Of a stretch of DNA of 32,466 bases, positions 25,105-32,466 are shown piece by piece. The notes below the pieces were generated by a model. It was given only the letters and a program-made list of their open reading frames with translations, had not been told where the DNA came from and ran no database searches. How positions within the stretch are numbered: the first letter of the stretch is position 1; every line of letters begins with the position of its first letter. The position numbers and the translations under genes are program-made. Source of the stretch: Rubrobacter sp. (GTDB taxonomy: Bacteria > Actinomycetota > Rubrobacteria > Rubrobacterales > Rubrobacteraceae); assembly GCA_013697825.1 (NCBI GenBank), contig JACCWD010000129.1:1-32466 (forward strand). The letters are read 5' to 3'.

Positions 25105-25318
25105 AGGCTTCAGGCATCAGGTTTCAGGCTTCAGGAAAGACTTTTCGGGCGGATGCGTGGTCGCTGGCCGGAACCTCGCGGACGGGTGGAGACACCTTTG
25201 TGGACTCCGGCGTGAGAGCGCGAAACACTCGCGTCGTGACGGGCGAAGGGAAAGGTCGGAGTCTTCCGCCGGGGGCAGGCTGTAGCCTGTAGCCTGTAGC
25301 CTGAAGCCCAAGCCGCGC
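25105..25318. repeat. Heptad-periodic arrays H4 (left 25108-25135 and right about 25272-25305), inverted with a ~135-bp insert
   Basis: Left GGCTTCA GGCATCA GGTTTCA GGCTTCA GG; right CAGGCTG TAGCCTG TAGCCTG TAGCCTG AAGCC. Confidence 0.75.
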
Positions 25319-25359
25319 CATTGAAAGCGCGTAGGCAAACACGGGGAAAGGGGAAAAGC

Positions 25360-26919
25360 ATGGCCGAAGGGCCGTATTTGATGGGCATAGATTTCGGGAC
25401 GGGGGGCGTGAGGGTCGGCGTCTTTGATGTCGAGGGGAACCCGCTCGTTTTTCATGGAGTCGAGTGGGAGACGGAGTATCCTCGGAGCGGATGGGCCGAG
25501 CAAGACCCGGGCGTGTGGTGGAAGAGCCTCGTCGAAGCGACGAACAAAGCCGTCGCGGATAGCGGCGTATCGCCCGAGGAGATAGCGGGGATCTCGACCG
25601 ACTCCACGGCTTCGACGGTGATGGTCATCGGGGAGGACGACGAGCATCTCCGGCCGGCGATCATGTGGATGGATGTCCGGGCCTCGGATCAAGCGTCGAG
25701 GATCGCCGCCACGAGCGATCGTGCATTGAAATATTCGGGATACGGCGACGTGTCGGCGGAGTGGGGTCTTCCGAAGGCGTTGTGGATGAAGGAGAACGAG
25801 CCGGAGAACTTCGAGCGGGCGAAGCACATTTGCGACTGCAACGACTGGCTCATCCACCGCCTCACAGGCGAGTGGGCCTCCTCCATAAACATCGCGAGCG
25901 CGAAGTATTTCTACGACCGCGACGAGGGAGGATGGCCCGAAAGCCTCCTCCGATCCATCGCCTTCGAGGATTTTTTGGAGAAGTTCCCGAAGGACGTCCT
26001 CGACCTCGGAGCGGTGGTCGGCGGTTTGCGGAAGGAGGCGGCGGAAGAACTCGGTCTCAAGGAAGGCACGCCTGTCGCGCAGGGAGCCGTGGACGCGTAC
26101 GCGGGCGCTCTCGGCCTCGGGGTGGTCGAGCCGGGGAGGCTCGCGCTCATCACCGGCTCGTCGCACGTCATGATCGGGCAGTCCGCCGAGCCGATACACG
26201 GCCGCGGTTTCTGGGGCTCGTACACCGATGCGATGATCCCCGGTCAATACACGGTCGAGGCCGGGCAAGCATCCACCGGTTCGGTCGTGGCGTGGTTCAA
26301 AAACCGCTTCGCTGGGGTCGCCGCCGAGGAGGCGAAACGGCGCGGCGTGGACACGTATGACGTCCTCAACGAGCTTGCCGAGAGGGTTCCGATCGGCTCG
26401 GACGGCCTCATCGTCATGGAATATTTCCAGGGGAATCGTTCGCCGCACACCGATCCCTTGGTTCGGGGGATGATGTGGGGGCTTTCGCTCGGGCATGGGC
26501 CGGGGCATATGTTCCGGGCGATCATCGAGGGGATATGCTTCGGGACGGAGCAGATTTTCCAGGCGATGCGCGGCCACGATTTCGAGCCGAGGATAAACGT
26601 CGTCTCCGGCGGCCCGGCGAAGAGCGACTTGTGGATGCAAATGCACGCCGACATCTCGAATTTGCCCATCGCGTTCACGAAGGTGAGCGAAGGCCCGGTC
26701 CTCGGGGCGGCGATGCTCGCCTCGGTGGGGGCGGGTATTTACCCGGACGTGCAAACCGCGTCTGCGAACATGGTCCACGTCGAACGGAGCATCGAGCCGA
26801 ACCCGGAGGCGCACGAGGCGTACAAATTCTATATGGATCGCTACGTCGAGACGTATCCGAAGATGAAGGACCTCATGCACGAGATGTCGCGCCACGAGGC
26901 GGGCAGCGCGACGACGTAA
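25360..26919 (+). CDS. FGGY-family carbohydrate kinase (copy B)
   Basis: LMGIDFGTGGVRVGVFD; GSDGLIVMEYFQGNRSPHTDP; paralog of 14539-16107. Confidence 0.88.
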   Translation: MAEGPYLMGIDFGTGGVRVGVFDVEGNPLVFHGVEWETEYPRSGWAEQDPGVWWKSLVEATNKAVADSGVSPEEIAGISTDSTASTVMVIGEDDEHLRPAIMWMDVRASDQASRIAATSDRALKYSGYGDVSAEWGLPKALWMKENEPENFERAKHICDCNDWLIHRLTGEWASSINIASAKYFYDRDEGGWPESLLRSIAFEDFLEKFPKDVLDLGAVVGGLRKEAAEELGLKEGTPVAQGAVDAYAGALGLGVVEPGRLALITGSSHVMIGQSAEPIHGRGFWGSYTDAMIPGQYTVEAGQASTGSVVAWFKNRFAGVAAEEAKRRGVDTYDVLNELAERVPIGSDGLIVMEYFQGNRSPHTDPLVRGMMWGLSLGHGPGHMFRAIIEGICFGTEQIFQAMRGHDFEPRINVVSGGPAKSDLWMQMHADISNLPIAFTKVSEGPVLGAAMLASVGAGIYPDVQTASANMVHVERSIEPNPEAHEAYKFYMDRYVETYPKMKDLMHEMSRHEAGSATT

Positions 26920-26948
26920 AATCCATCCGACCGGAAGGACACGATACA

Positions 26949-28007
26949 TTGACCACGGTGAGCGTACTCGGGGCGGGGATCATGGCGAGCGCGCTCGCCT
27001 TCCCCCTCGCCGACAACGGACACGAAGTGCGCCTCGTCGGGACGCACCTCGATCGGGACATCGTTGATTCCATAAAAGAAACGGGTGTCCATCCGAGCCT
27101 CGACCTCGAAGTCCCGGAAGGCGTCCGGGCATTCCAACTCGAAGAGGCCGAAGAGGCTTTCGACGGCGCGGAGGTCGCGATGAGCGGCGTGAATTCTTTC
27201 GGTGTGAGGTGGGCCGGAAAACGGTTCGCCTCGCTCCTCCGACCCGGCATGAAGGTCATCGCCGTCACGAAGGGCATGGAGGCCGACGAGGAGGGGAATC
27301 TGAAGATACTCCCCGACGTGCTCGCCTCGGAGGTTTCCGCCGAATTCCGCGAGAGCGTCTCGTGGTCGGCCATCGTCGGTCCGGCCATCGCGGGCGAGGT
27401 CGCGGTGCGCCACGACACGTGCGTGGTCTTCACGGGGGGCGACGAGGACATCCTCGCCGACCTCGCCTCGATGTTCCGCACGGATTGTTATCACGTGTGG
27501 ACGAGCGTGGATTTCGTCGGGTGCGAGGTGTGCGCGGCGGTCAAGAATTGCTACGCCTTCGGGGCGGGCTTCATGGACGGCATCCTCGATAAGGAAGGGA
27601 AGACCGACGCGAGATACCGCCGCTATAACTACGGCTCCGCCCTCTTCGCTCAGGCGACGCGCGAGATGGGGCAATGGATGGAGCTTCTCGGCGGGGATTC
27701 CGAAACACCGCACGGCCTTCCCGGAGTGGGGGACATGCTCGTCACGAGCATGGGCGGGAGGAACGTAAAGGCCGGGCGCTTCGTCGGGTCGGGAGTTCCG
27801 TTCTCCGAGGTTCGGGAAAAGAAGATGAAGGGTGTCACGCTCGAAGGGGTGGCGGCCATAAACGTCATAGGCGGCGTGCTCCCGAAGCTCGCCGGGCGCG
27901 GCCTCGTCGGCGAGGATGATTTCCCGCTCATGCGGCATCTTTACGATGTGGTGGCGCACGACGCTCCCGTGGACATGCCGTGGGAGACGTTCTTCGGCGG
28001 CGAGTGA
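26949..28007 (+). CDS. NAD(P)-dependent glycerol-3-phosphate dehydrogenase-like protein (GpsA family)
   Basis: VSVLGAGIMASALAFPLADNGHEVRLVGT; KVIAVTKGMEAD; AIVGPAIAGEVA; GCEVCAAVKNCYAFGAGFMDG. TTG start. Confidence 0.85.
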   Translation: MTTVSVLGAGIMASALAFPLADNGHEVRLVGTHLDRDIVDSIKETGVHPSLDLEVPEGVRAFQLEEAEEAFDGAEVAMSGVNSFGVRWAGKRFASLLRPGMKVIAVTKGMEADEEGNLKILPDVLASEVSAEFRESVSWSAIVGPAIAGEVAVRHDTCVVFTGGDEDILADLASMFRTDCYHVWTSVDFVGCEVCAAVKNCYAFGAGFMDGILDKEGKTDARYRRYNYGSALFAQATREMGQWMELLGGDSETPHGLPGVGDMLVTSMGGRNVKAGRFVGSGVPFSEVREKKMKGVTLEGVAAINVIGGVLPKLAGRGLVGEDDFPLMRHLYDVVAHDAPVDMPWETFFGGE

Positions 28008-28029
28008 GTGGCGAGACGAAGCAAAAAAG

Positions 28030-28054
28030 AAAGTCCCGCAAATCTCGGGACTTT
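28030..28054. terminator. Bidirectional intrinsic terminator between the GpsA-like gene and tRNA-Arg
   Basis: AAAGTCCCG-caaatct-CGGGACTTT hairpin flanked by A/T runs. Confidence 0.8.
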
Positions 28055-28060
28055 AATATG

Positions 28061-28134
28061 CGCGCTCGGCAGGACTCGAACCTGCGGCCTTCTGATTCGT
28101 AGTCAGACGCTCTATCCGGCTGAGCTACGAGCGC
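28061..28134 (-). tRNA. tRNA-Arg (anticodon ACG)
   Basis: Minus strand GCGCTCGTAGCTCAGCCGGATAGAGCGTCTGACTACGAATCAGAAGGCCGCAGGTTCGAGTCCTGCCGAGCGCG: 7-bp acceptor stem, CTGACTACGAATCAG anticodon arm, GGTTCGAGTCC T-arm; no encoded CCA. Confidence 0.96.
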
Positions 28135-28258
28135 GAGCTTGAAGCTGTGGTTATCATATCTCTCCGGGGGGCATCTCTCAAGGCGTTTCTCCGGGGGCGT
28201 CGTTGAGGCTATACTTGTGGGCTAGTGTCTTGAAGAGAGTTTTACGGAGAGAGCGAGG

Positions 28259-28960
28259 TTGCATCACGCTTTGAGCGGGACGGTTCTTTTGGTCATAGGC
28301 GATGACGAGGAGCGGCTGAGATTGAGGCGCTCGCTCGCGGGCGAGGGGTGGCGCGTCATCCCCGCCGGCTCCGGCTCGCAGGCCCGCCAGATGGCGGAAA
28401 GGCAAGAATTCGAGGTCGCCGTCGTGGATAATCGTTTGCCCGACGAGCGCGGCTTCCAGCTTATCTCCGTTGTCGGGAAGCCGGGGGTTTCGACCGTCGC
28501 TCTTCTTCGCGACGAGGACACTATGGACCGCATCGTCGGCATCGAGCTCGGGGCGGACTACTATATGCGCTCTCCGGTCAATCCGAGGGAGCTTGTGGCG
28601 CGCGTCAAGCAGATCTTCCGCAAGAAAGAGCGTTCGGGGGACGATTCTTCGTCGGGGAGGATCCTCGTCGGCGAACTGGAGATCGACCCCGACCAGATTC
28701 AGGTGATGAAGGGCGGGCATGAGATCATGCTCTCCCCCCGCGAATTCAAACTCCTCCATACCCTCGCGAAGAGTCCGGGAAGGGTATTTCCGAGAGGCTC
28801 TTTGCTCCGGCAAGTTTGGGGCGAGGATGAGTACATAGACGAGCGAACCGTCAACGTATATGTCCAAAGGCTCCGAACCAAGCTCGGCGACGACTCGAAC
28901 AAGCCGCGAATCATCGAAACCGTCCGGGGTTTCGGGTACCGTCTCATAAAGCCCGAATAA
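28259..28960 (+). CDS. OmpR-family response regulator with atypical receiver
   Basis: Receiver VAVVDNRLPDERG plus C-terminal winged helix LSPREFKLLHTLAKSPGRVFPRGSLLRQVWG...VQRLRTKLG...ETVRGFGYRL. Confidence 0.88.
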   Translation: MHHALSGTVLLVIGDDEERLRLRRSLAGEGWRVIPAGSGSQARQMAERQEFEVAVVDNRLPDERGFQLISVVGKPGVSTVALLRDEDTMDRIVGIELGADYYMRSPVNPRELVARVKQIFRKKERSGDDSSSGRILVGELEIDPDQIQVMKGGHEIMLSPREFKLLHTLAKSPGRVFPRGSLLRQVWGEDEYIDERTVNVYVQRLRTKLGDDSNKPRIIETVRGFGYRLIKPE

Positions 28961-28961
28961 G

Positions 28962-29996
28962 TTATTGCTGGCGGCGGATGAGCGCGCCGCCGCGGATGAT
29001 CTCCCCGGTCCTCACGTCGTATCCGTGGCCGACGATGCAATCTTCCAAATAAGCGTTCTCCCCGACGGTGGCACCCGGAAGCAAAATACTGCTTTTTATG
29101 GTGGCTCCACGGCGGATCCAGCAATCCCGACCGACCGTGACATTCCCCGCCAACGTCACGTCCCTCCCGATGACGGCGTCCCTCCCGACGACGACGTACC
29201 CGTCGAAGTTGACGGAGTCGTGGATCTTCGACTCCTCCCCGACCCATAAACTTTCCCCGCGCTTCTCACCCGGAACCTTGACCCGCACCTTCCCGGAAAG
29301 CACGTCGTAATGCGCCTGGCGGTACGCCTCCAAAGTCCCGATATCCGACCAGTAAAAATCCCCCTCGTACCCGGCGAAGACCTCGCCGTTCTCGAGGAAC
29401 TTCGGGAACACGTCCTTCGCGAAGTCGAAGAAGGAGTCTTCGGGGACGTAGTCGAGGGCGCGAGGCTCGAAGACGTATATGCCCGTGTTCGCGAGCGTGC
29501 TTATGGCCTCCGCCGGGTTCGGCTTCTCCTGGAAGCCGACGATGTCGCCGCCCTCGCTCGTCTCGACCACCCCGAACTCCGAGGTGTCGTAGACGCGACG
29601 GAGCGCGATCGTGGCGAGCGCGCCCTTCTTTTTGTGGAAGGCGACCATCTCCCCGATGTCTATATCCGTGAGTGCGTCCCCGGAGACGACGACGAAGGTC
29701 TCGTCGAAGTGTCGGGCGAGCCGCTTCACGCCGCCCGCCGTCCCGAGGAGCTTCTCCTCGCGGCTGAGATGCACGCTCATCCCATTCACCCGCGACTCCT
29801 CGCCGTACGTATTTATGAGCGTGTCCGCGAGATAGTGGACGTTCGCGTGAACCTCCTTCACGCCGTGGGTGGCGAGGAGGTCGAAGATGTGTTCGATGAT
29901 CGGGCGGTCGACCACCGGGGCCATCGGCTTCGGAACCTCGCCCGTCAATGGGAAGAGGCGAGTGCCTTTGCCCGCCGCGAGCGCCATCGCTTTCAT
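28962..29996 (-). CDS. Sugar-1-phosphate nucleotidyltransferase with left-handed beta-helix repeats (mannose-1-P guanylyltransferase-like)
   Basis: MKAMALAAGKGTRLFPLTGEVPKPMAPVVDRPIIEHI; VVSGDALTDID; hexapeptide-like C-terminus GRDAVIGRDVTLAGNVTVGRDCWIRRGATI. Confidence 0.88.
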   Translation of the reverse strand: MKAMALAAGKGTRLFPLTGEVPKPMAPVVDRPIIEHIFDLLATHGVKEVHANVHYLADTLINTYGEESRVNGMSVHLSREEKLLGTAGGVKRLARHFDETFVVVSGDALTDIDIGEMVAFHKKKGALATIALRRVYDTSEFGVVETSEGGDIVGFQEKPNPAEAISTLANTGIYVFEPRALDYVPEDSFFDFAKDVFPKFLENGEVFAGYEGDFYWSDIGTLEAYRQAHYDVLSGKVRVKVPGEKRGESLWVGEESKIHDSVNFDGYVVVGRDAVIGRDVTLAGNVTVGRDCWIRRGATIKSSILLPGATVGENAYLEDCIVGHGYDVRTGEIIRGGALIRRQQ

Positions 29997-30052
29997 GTGT
30001 CCGCTCCGCGCCTTGTCTGAAATGCGCTCCCCGCTACCGTATATTCCCCTCT

Positions 30053-30955
30053 GTGCATGACGAGACTTTACAACGTTTGCGAAATGTTTTCCCCCACGCG
30101 AAGCTCGACGAGCCGATGCGAAGGTACACCGCATGGAAAATCGGCGGCCCCGCCGACGCCCTCATAGAGCCGAAAGACTCGAACGAGCTTGTGGAGGCCA
30201 TCCACAAAGCCCGCGAAAACGACATCCCCGTCACCATCCTCGGTGGCGGCACGAACGTCCTTATAAGGGACGGCGGCATACGTGGATTGACCATACGCCT
30301 CGCCAAATCCATGAAAAACATCGCCTTCGACGGGAACCTTATGACCGCCGACGCAGGCGCGCTTTATCCCGTCCTCGCCAACACCTCCGCCGCTCGCGGC
30401 CTCACCGGGATGGAGTTCGCGACCGGAATCCCCGGAACCGTCGGCGGCGCCGTCTTCATGAACGCCGGGGCATACGGAACCGAGACGAAGGAGGTTTTGG
30501 TCCGGGCCGAGGTTTTCAAGGACGGCGAAATCGTCGAAATGTCCGGCGACCACCTCGAACTCTCGTATCGTCACAGCGTCCTCCACGAACACCCCGAATG
30601 GACGGTGCTCCGGGCGTCATACGAGCTTTCCCCCGGCGACCCCGAAGAATCGAAGCGGACGATAAAGGAGTTCCGCTCGCAAAGGATGACGGGGTCTCCG
30701 AGCAAGCCGAGTTGCGGCTCGACCTTCAAAAGACCACCCGGAGACTATCCGGGCCGCGTCATCGAGGCGGCGGGGATGAAGGGGAAGCGGCTCGGGAACA
30801 TTGAAGTCTCGCCCGTCCACGCGAACTATCTCGTGAACCTCGGTGGCGGCTCCTCGGAGGACGCTCTCGAACTCATGCGAGTGGTGAAGCACGCTGTCCG
30901 TGAAAAACTCGGCGTGGAACTCGAGCCGGAAGTGCGGGTAGTGGGGGAGGCGTGA
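30053..30955 (+). CDS. murB: UDP-N-acetylmuramate dehydrogenase
   Basis: YTAWKIGGPADALIEPKD; ILGGGTNVLIRDGGIRGL; GMEFATGIPGTVGGAVFMNAGAYG; YRHSVLHE; SPVHANYLVNLGGGSSEDALEL. GTG start. Confidence 0.95.
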   Translation: MHDETLQRLRNVFPHAKLDEPMRRYTAWKIGGPADALIEPKDSNELVEAIHKARENDIPVTILGGGTNVLIRDGGIRGLTIRLAKSMKNIAFDGNLMTADAGALYPVLANTSAARGLTGMEFATGIPGTVGGAVFMNAGAYGTETKEVLVRAEVFKDGEIVEMSGDHLELSYRHSVLHEHPEWTVLRASYELSPGDPEESKRTIKEFRSQRMTGSPSKPSCGSTFKRPPGDYPGRVIEAAGMKGKRLGNIEVSPVHANYLVNLGGGSSEDALELMRVVKHAVREKLGVELEPEVRVVGEA

Positions 30956-31053
30956 TACGGTGGGAGTATATGTTCCCGAGGGGCGAGGAGGAACGATGAA
31001 AGACTCTCATCTGCGAGCGAAGCCTCGCTCAAAAGGCACGCGCTTTCTCGATC

Positions 31054-31206
31054 GTGATTTTGGTTCTCGCGGTGTGCGGAGCGGTCTTTGGCTGGCTCGC
31101 CGGGGGAATTTTCATCGGCGCGGTCTTCGGCCTCGTCGTCAGATTGTTCGCCGCCGCCTGGAGTGGACACGTGATGAGCGAGCCGAATCAAGAACGTCCG
31201 CCGTAG
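31054..31206 (+). CDS. Possible small membrane protein (50 aa)
   Basis: Manual translation from GTG: VILVLAVCGAVFGWLAGGIFIGAVFGLVVRLFAAAWSGHVMSEPNQERPP*; Gly-rich hydrophobic segments. Confidence 0.35.
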   Translation: MILVLAVCGAVFGWLAGGIFIGAVFGLVVRLFAAAWSGHVMSEPNQERPP

Positions 31207-31227
31207 GACAGCCCCGTCTAACGAATT

Positions 31228-31842
31228 TTACGAACCGGAGTGGCCCACCGTCTTTTGCTGATGGCTGACGGATGACGGCTGGCCGCTCCGAGATCCCCGG
31301 AACAAATCCGGGATGTCCGCGAGATCGGTGTGCGAGTCGCACACGTCGAAGAGGGACTGGCTCGTGCATTGCGACGCACTTATGACTTCGACGCGGATGC
31401 CTTTTTCGCTCTGTAAAAGATCCACGGCCTCCACATAGTCGCCGTCGCCGGAGACGAGGACGTATGTGTCGGCGTGCTCGGCGAGGCGGAACATGTCCAC
31501 CACAATGCCGACGTCCCAGTCGCCCTTGTGGGAGACGGTTTTCTCACCGTTCGGGGCGAGGGTTTCGTGGACGGCGAGCGGCTTCGAGCGGACTTTGTAG
31601 CCGAACTTGTTCAAGTTGTAGACGAACGAGCGGGCCGAGCCCGTGTTCGGTTCCTCCATCTCGACCTTCTCGACTATATAGAAAGTCGCCCGGAGGAGGG
31701 ATCTCTCACCGACGGCCTCTTTGAGGAGGCGGTCGTAGTCGAGCATTCCGCTGTAGTAGTTCTTTATGGAGTGGTAAAGGTTCGCGCCGTCCACGAACAC
31801 GGCCACCCGCTTTTTCGCGTCTTTGGAGAGGTCTCTTGCCAT
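31228..31842 (-). CDS. NYN-domain (LabA/PIN-like) putative ribonuclease
   Basis: RVAVFVDGANLYHSIKNYY; KGDWDVGIVVDMFRLAEHADTYVLVSGDGDYVEAVDLLQ; GIRVEVIS. Confidence 0.88.
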   Translation of the reverse strand: MARDLSKDAKKRVAVFVDGANLYHSIKNYYSGMLDYDRLLKEAVGERSLLRATFYIVEKVEMEEPNTGSARSFVYNLNKFGYKVRSKPLAVHETLAPNGEKTVSHKGDWDVGIVVDMFRLAEHADTYVLVSGDGDYVEAVDLLQSEKGIRVEVISASQCTSQSLFDVCDSHTDLADIPDLFRGSRSGQPSSVSHQQKTVGHSGS

Positions 31843-31982
31843 AGCGTTCGGATGTTATCAGAAAACGCGGCGGGCTAAATACGGGTCGTTCCGAAGGTTC
31901 TTCGGTTTGTCGAATCGCCGCTCTACGGTAACATTTGGGGATTGTGTTTCCGGTGCCGGACAGCCAGATGAGAGGGCGGTTG

Positions 31983-32330
31983 ATGGACTTCGATGTGAGC
32001 ATAGAGGAGCATGCCGAGGCATACTCCGTCATAGCCGTGCGCGGCGAGGTGGATCTCCACACCGCCCCGAAGGTTCAATACGCTATCGAACGCGCCGCCG
32101 CCAACGAGAGCGCCGCCGCCGCCGTCGTCGTCGTGGACATGTCCTCCATCACCTTCATAGACTCCACCGCCCTCTCCATGCTCGCCCGCGCCAAACGCTC
32201 CCTCGACGAGCAAAGCATCTCCTTTCGCATAGCCGAGCCATCCAGCCCCGTCGAGCGCATCTTCTCCGTAACCGGATTCCGCGACTACTTCGACATCTTC
32301 GAAAGCCGCGAGGAAGCCGTCGCTAGATAA
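31983..32330 (+). CDS. STAS-domain anti-sigma factor antagonist
   Basis: VIAVRGEVDLHTAPKVQYAIERA; VVVVDMSSITFIDSTALSMLARAKR. Confidence 0.85.
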   Translation: MDFDVSIEEHAEAYSVIAVRGEVDLHTAPKVQYAIERAAANESAAAAVVVVDMSSITFIDSTALSMLARAKRSLDEQSISFRIAEPSSPVERIFSVTGFRDYFDIFESREEAVAR

Positions 32331-32364
32331 AGGTTCTCCCTAGGCGTATGGTAAAACGTATGGC

Positions 32365-32466
32365 GTGAAGAAAACGACTGTATATTTGCCGGAAGACCTC
32401 AAGTCCTCTTTGGGGCGCATAGCCAAAGATCGGGGTCTCAGCGAGGCCGAGTTGATCCGGGAGGCG
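32365..32466 (+). CDS. Ribbon-helix-helix (CopG-type) protein N-terminus, truncated by window end
   Basis: VKKTTVYLPEDLKSSLGRIAKDRGLSEAELIREA, a typical RHH antitoxin/repressor N-terminus. Confidence 0.75.
   Translation, partial: MKKTTVYLPEDLKSSLGRIAKDRGLSEAELIREA

Noticed and set aside
11648-25318. Heptad arrays as CRISPR-like arrays
   Set aside because: Units are 7 nt with no spacers and the arms are inverted; they form hairpins rather than regularly spaced repeats.
30960-31268. 102-aa ORF MGVYVPEGRGGTMKDSHLRAKPRSKG...
   Set aside because: Low-complexity Arg-rich translation; an alternative frame (31054-31206) encodes a more plausible small membrane protein, itself only weakly supported.

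Overview
32.5 kb window of a high-GC bacterial chromosome. The high GC and gene types suggest a deep-branching actinobacterium-like host, but that is inference only. It has two halves.

(1) ~1-11.6 kb is a defence/mobile island. It contains a three-gene operon with 4-nt stop/start overlaps: an McrB-type GTPase with an EVE/PUA-like insertion, McrC, and a CARF-HEPN protein resembling the TIGR02710/Cas02710 family, with no CRISPR array or Cas gene in view. Next is a 4,904-bp transposon with 11-bp terminal inverted repeats and a 9-bp target duplication. It carries a DDE transposase, an XRE-ImmA/IrrE protein, a hypothetical protein, a KGG-type small protein and a DNA methyltransferase fused to an Mrr-like nuclease domain. 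It is inserted inside the antitoxin gene of a PIN-toxin TA pair. A BrnT/BrnA TA pair follows, bracketed by duplicated 3' ends of an ACT/DUF5612-like gene.

(2) ~11.8-28 kb holds typA, a GlpP-type antiterminator and a large polyol/sugar-phosphate cluster: three FGGY kinases, DhnA-type aldolase, 2-hydroxyacid dehydrogenase, PfkB kinase, Zn-dehydrogenase, HAD phosphatase, sn-glycerol-1-phosphate dehydrogenase-like protein, RpiB and a GpsA-like dehydrogenase. Its intergenic regions contain an unusual family of 7-nt-periodic arrays with dyad symmetry. A tRNA-Arg, an atypical response regulator, a nucleotidyltransferase, murB, a NYN protein, a STAS protein and a truncated RHH protein follow.

All calls come from reading the sequence and motifs. 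No database search was run.
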